The notes under the pieces were generated by a model that was not told the DNA's origin, searched no databases, and saw only the letters and a list, made by a program, of their open reading frames with translations. The translations under genes and the position numbers were made by a program. Shown in pieces: positions 61,828-64,000 of a stretch of DNA of 64,000 bases (position 1 is the stretch's first letter; each line of letters begins with the position of its first letter). The stretch lies in contig CAMLIF010000008.1 of assembly GCA_946479985.1 (NCBI GenBank), positions 1 through 64,000 on the forward strand, written 5' to 3'. The DNA is from an uncultured Flavobacteriales bacterium. Its GTDB lineage: Bacteria; Bacteroidota; Bacteroidia; Flavobacteriales; Crocinitomicaceae.

Positions 61828-63771
61828 ATGAGAACAACTATCTTACTTCTATTTTCATTTTTTATTGGGTCTTTTTCGTTTGCTCAATCTTTGAACGGAA
61901 ATTTCAATGCTGCTGAAAGTAAAGCCGCTTTAAGTTATGGTAATGTGGATGTTTATCAGGATGGTAAACTGGTAGCATCTGTTTTAACGGATAGAGCAGG
62001 AAATTTCCATATTCCGCTTGATACCGGAAAATATACCTGTGTTGTTTCTTATGCCGGTTATCTTCCAATAACAAAGGAAATTGCTGTGAAATCTGACGAA
62101 ATGAATGATTTTACAGCCCAGGCTGATAAGACGAAAACACAACCAGCTCCTAAACTTAACAGCGAGAAATCGATTGGAGTCGCATATACTGAGACCACAA
62201 CGCTTTCTACCGTTTCCGGTGGAACGAAGGCATACAGCTGGTCAAGCGGAGAATCGGAAAAGGCGAGAGATGAATCTCGTCCTCCTTTGGTTCCAAAATC
62301 TACAGTTTCCGGATTAGGATTAACAGACGGGCTTTTTGCGCCTCCTCCTACCACAGCGAATCAAGTGAAAAGCGGAGCTTTAACTGCCGGTGAAATAAAT
62401 GATTTCTCTAAGTGGAAAATGTGGCAGGATATCACTGGCTCTGAACTTTCTACTTATCAAAGTTCATGGAATATTGCTCCGAAAGGAAGATATACCCTGA
62501 TGTTACAAGGTAAAACAGGCTTGCCTCTGGTTGATGCAACGGTGAAGTTGCTGGAAGGAAGAAAAACACTCTTCACTACCAAAACAGATAATACAGGAAA
62601 AGCAGAATGCTGGCTAACAATTAAAAACGAGAACCCTGTTTTGGTTGGTCCTCTTTCAATTGAAGTAAGTTATATGGGGCAGACTAAAAAGATTGACCGC
62701 GTAACTCCTTTTGAAGAATCGATCAATCACATGGCTTTGACGGTAGAATGCCAGCAAATCGAAAATGTGGACATTGCTTTTGTAGTTGACGCAACAGGTT
62801 CTATGGGTGATGAGTTGAACTACCTGAAAGCTGAGATGAATGATATTATTTTCAAATCAAAGCAAATCAGCAATACTTTGAATTTCCGTTTTGCAAATGT
62901 TTTCTATAGAGATAAAGGAGTGAATGAGTTGTATCTGACTCAAAAAATGGATTTCAATCGTATTTTATCAGAGTCAGTTCATTACGTAGACGGACAATAT
63001 GCCGGCGGTGGTGGCGATTACGAAGAAGCTGTAGAAAGTGCGTTGGATACGGCAATTAACACATTGCAATGGAGTGAAAACGCAAGAACGCGTGTTTTGT
63101 TCCTGATTTTAGATGCACCTCCGCACAACAATCCGGAGGTACAGGCCAAATTGGAACGATTAACCAAACAGGCAGCAGAAAAAGGAATTCGTATTGTTCC
63201 AATTGGCGCAAGCGGAATTAATAAAAGCACCGAATATTTAATGCGGGCCATGGCCCTTGGAACAAATGGAACATACACCTTTTTGACCAATCACAGTGGA
63301 ATCGGCGGGAGTCATATTGCTCCGAGTACGGACAAGTTCGATGTGGAAACATTAAACGATCTGATTGTCCGCATTCTGAAAAGCTATACGTACATGCCAG
63401 ACTGTGATCAGCAGATTCCTGATCTGGCAATGAATTATCCGGATTCAATTGTAGTTGTTCCTGACAGCGTTCCCGGAAATGATTCCGTTCCTGTGCGTGA
63501 TTCGTTGAACCATCAGATTCCTGATCCGGTAAAAGTTACCTGGAGTTATTATCCGAATCCAACAGATGGTATTGTCAATATTTTATCTGAAACCGATATT
63601 CCGGAATTATACATTACCGATTTAAGTGGGAAATTGTTGCAGACAATCACCAAAATTGAAGCCGGAAGAACCGTTCAGGTTGATCTGGGAGCATATTCCA
63701 CCGGAATTTATTTGATCCGTTATCCTGTTGGAAAAACCTGGGTGAGCGGAAAGGTGGTTTTGCAGAGGTAA
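61828..63771 (+). CDS. VWA-domain secreted protein with T9SS type A sorting domain
   Basis: 647 residues. Signal peptide (ending SFAQ), an N-terminal carboxypeptidase-regulatory-like sandwich, then a VWA domain with the metal site D321-A-T-G-S325 (IAFVVDATGSMGDEL), and a C-terminal sorting domain (WSYYPNPTDGIVNILSE ... STGIYLIRYPVGKTWVSGKVVLQR). A Thr for the usual second Ser of DxSxS is common. Likely surface adhesion or assembly protein exported by T9SS. A perfect palindrome follows. Confidence 0.88.
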   Translation: MRTTILLLFSFFIGSFSFAQSLNGNFNAAESKAALSYGNVDVYQDGKLVASVLTDRAGNFHIPLDTGKYTCVVSYAGYLPITKEIAVKSDEMNDFTAQADKTKTQPAPKLNSEKSIGVAYTETTTLSTVSGGTKAYSWSSGESEKARDESRPPLVPKSTVSGLGLTDGLFAPPPTTANQVKSGALTAGEINDFSKWKMWQDITGSELSTYQSSWNIAPKGRYTLMLQGKTGLPLVDATVKLLEGRKTLFTTKTDNTGKAECWLTIKNENPVLVGPLSIEVSYMGQTKKIDRVTPFEESINHMALTVECQQIENVDIAFVVDATGSMGDELNYLKAEMNDIIFKSKQISNTLNFRFANVFYRDKGVNELYLTQKMDFNRILSESVHYVDGQYAGGGGDYEEAVESALDTAINTLQWSENARTRVLFLILDAPPHNNPEVQAKLERLTKQAAEKGIRIVPIGASGINKSTEYLMRAMALGTNGTYTFLTNHSGIGGSHIAPSTDKFDVETLNDLIVRILKSYTYMPDCDQQIPDLAMNYPDSIVVVPDSVPGNDSVPVRDSLNHQIPDPVKVTWSYYPNPTDGIVNILSETDIPELYITDLSGKLLQTITKIEAGRTVQVDLGAYSTGIYLIRYPVGKTWVSGKVVLQR

Positions 63772-63790
63772 ACCATCTGGAATATCAATT

Positions 63791-63830
63791 AAAGTAGGGA
63801 CAGCTCGCGAGCTGTCCCTACTTTTTTATT
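63791..63830 (+). terminator. Perfect 34-bp palindrome, terminator-like
   Basis: Arms AAAGTAGGGACAGCTCG and CGAGCTGTCCCTACTTT meet without a loop, followed by TTTATT. It can form a cruciform or terminate the VWA gene transcript; the shape also resembles REP sequences. Confidence 0.7.
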
Positions 63831-63897
63831 CCCACCAATGTAACTTTTTCCACCTTTGTCAAACTTATAGTTGTACGCAAACCGATCGGCAAACATA

Positions 63898-64000
63898 ATG
63901 GACAAAAAACAAGCAGATTTCCTGAAACTCTACGAACCGATTCATGACAGGTTCGAACGCTTCTGCAGGGCAAGGGTTTTTGGAGATATGGACTTTCGGG
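63898..64000 (+). CDS. RNA polymerase sigma factor, ECF-like (partial, cut by window end)
   Basis: 34 codons are visible: MDKKQADFLKLYEPIHDRF then ERFCRARVFGDMDFR. This resembles region 2 of ECF sigma factors in Bacteroidota (the L-x-LYEPIHDRF-xRFC pattern). The rest lies outside the window, so the type is uncertain. No promoter consensus within 60 bp. Confidence 0.55.
   Translation, partial: MDKKQADFLKLYEPIHDRFERFCRARVFGDMDFR

Overview
The window looks like chromosomal DNA of a marine or freshwater Bacteroidota, most probably Flavobacteriales and perhaps a Fluviicola/Crocinitomicaceae-type organism. This is inferred from three things. There are four proteins with type IX secretion (T9SS) C-terminal sorting domains plus the T9SS lipoprotein PorW/SprE. 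Promoters repeatedly match the Bacteroidota consensus (TTG or TTTG, about 17-23 bp, then TAnnTTTG). Many small SP-II lipoproteins and outer-membrane barrels are present. Base composition is moderately AT-rich, coding density is high, and no prophage, insertion sequence, CRISPR array, rRNA or tRNA was recognised. The last gene, an ECF-type sigma factor, is cut by the window end.

Layout. 0.1-8.7 kb: deoxynucleoside kinase, a GH3-family protein, a 38-residue membrane protein with its own promoter and terminator, a Bax-inhibitor-1 protein, the pterin pair folE plus a eukaryote-type 6-pyruvoyl-tetrahydropterin synthase, hldD and small genes. 9-18.8 kb: porW, atpZ, an AtpI-like gene and the F-type ATP synthase genes atpBEFHA. 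A 1.4-kb island with two terminators, an HMA-like protein and a lipoprotein truncated haemoglobin then separates atpG from atpA. No atpD or atpC was seen. 18.9-27.4 kb: secreted proteins, a flotillin-like SPFH protein with a four-fold repeated N-terminal unit, an Ada-like methyltransferase, a Bcp peroxiredoxin and the rpsF-rpsR-rplI operon. 27.5-35.4 kb: two different aconitases (AcnB type and mitochondrial type) flanking poorly known secreted proteins. 35.5-44.3 kb: dapD, ruvX, def, two DUF1573 proteins, and a DnaE with a fused N-terminal DEDDh exonuclease. 44.3-49.5 kb: an MDR oxidoreductase and three regulators (Crp/Fnr, wHTH, PadR), the PadR gene being coupled to an unusual membrane protein, then VOC and SirB1-type proteins. 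49.5-64 kb: a candidate small RNA, moxR, a SurA-like chaperone, a lone LytTR regulator, superoxide dismutase, and a run of cell-surface proteins (choice-of-anchor L, VWD, AsmA-like, VWA).

The most interesting items are as follows. (1) A PadR repressor is translationally coupled to a protein that carries a HAAS-like N-terminus, two copies of the GldL K-x2-H-x-PGA transmembrane motif and a GldM-like C-terminal region; the promoter carries two stacked inverted repeats. (2) Four genes have a TAnnTTTG box exactly 4 nt before the ATG, implying leaderless mRNAs. (3) A bipartite palindromic repeat, TTACC-NN-GGTAA-N5-GGATAAGTGTACACTTATCC, occurs three times. (4) A roughly 150-nt RNA candidate lies opposite moxR. 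(5) A haem lipoprotein island splits the atp cluster. (6) A terminator-like hairpin follows atpE. All family assignments were made by eye from motifs; no database search was run.
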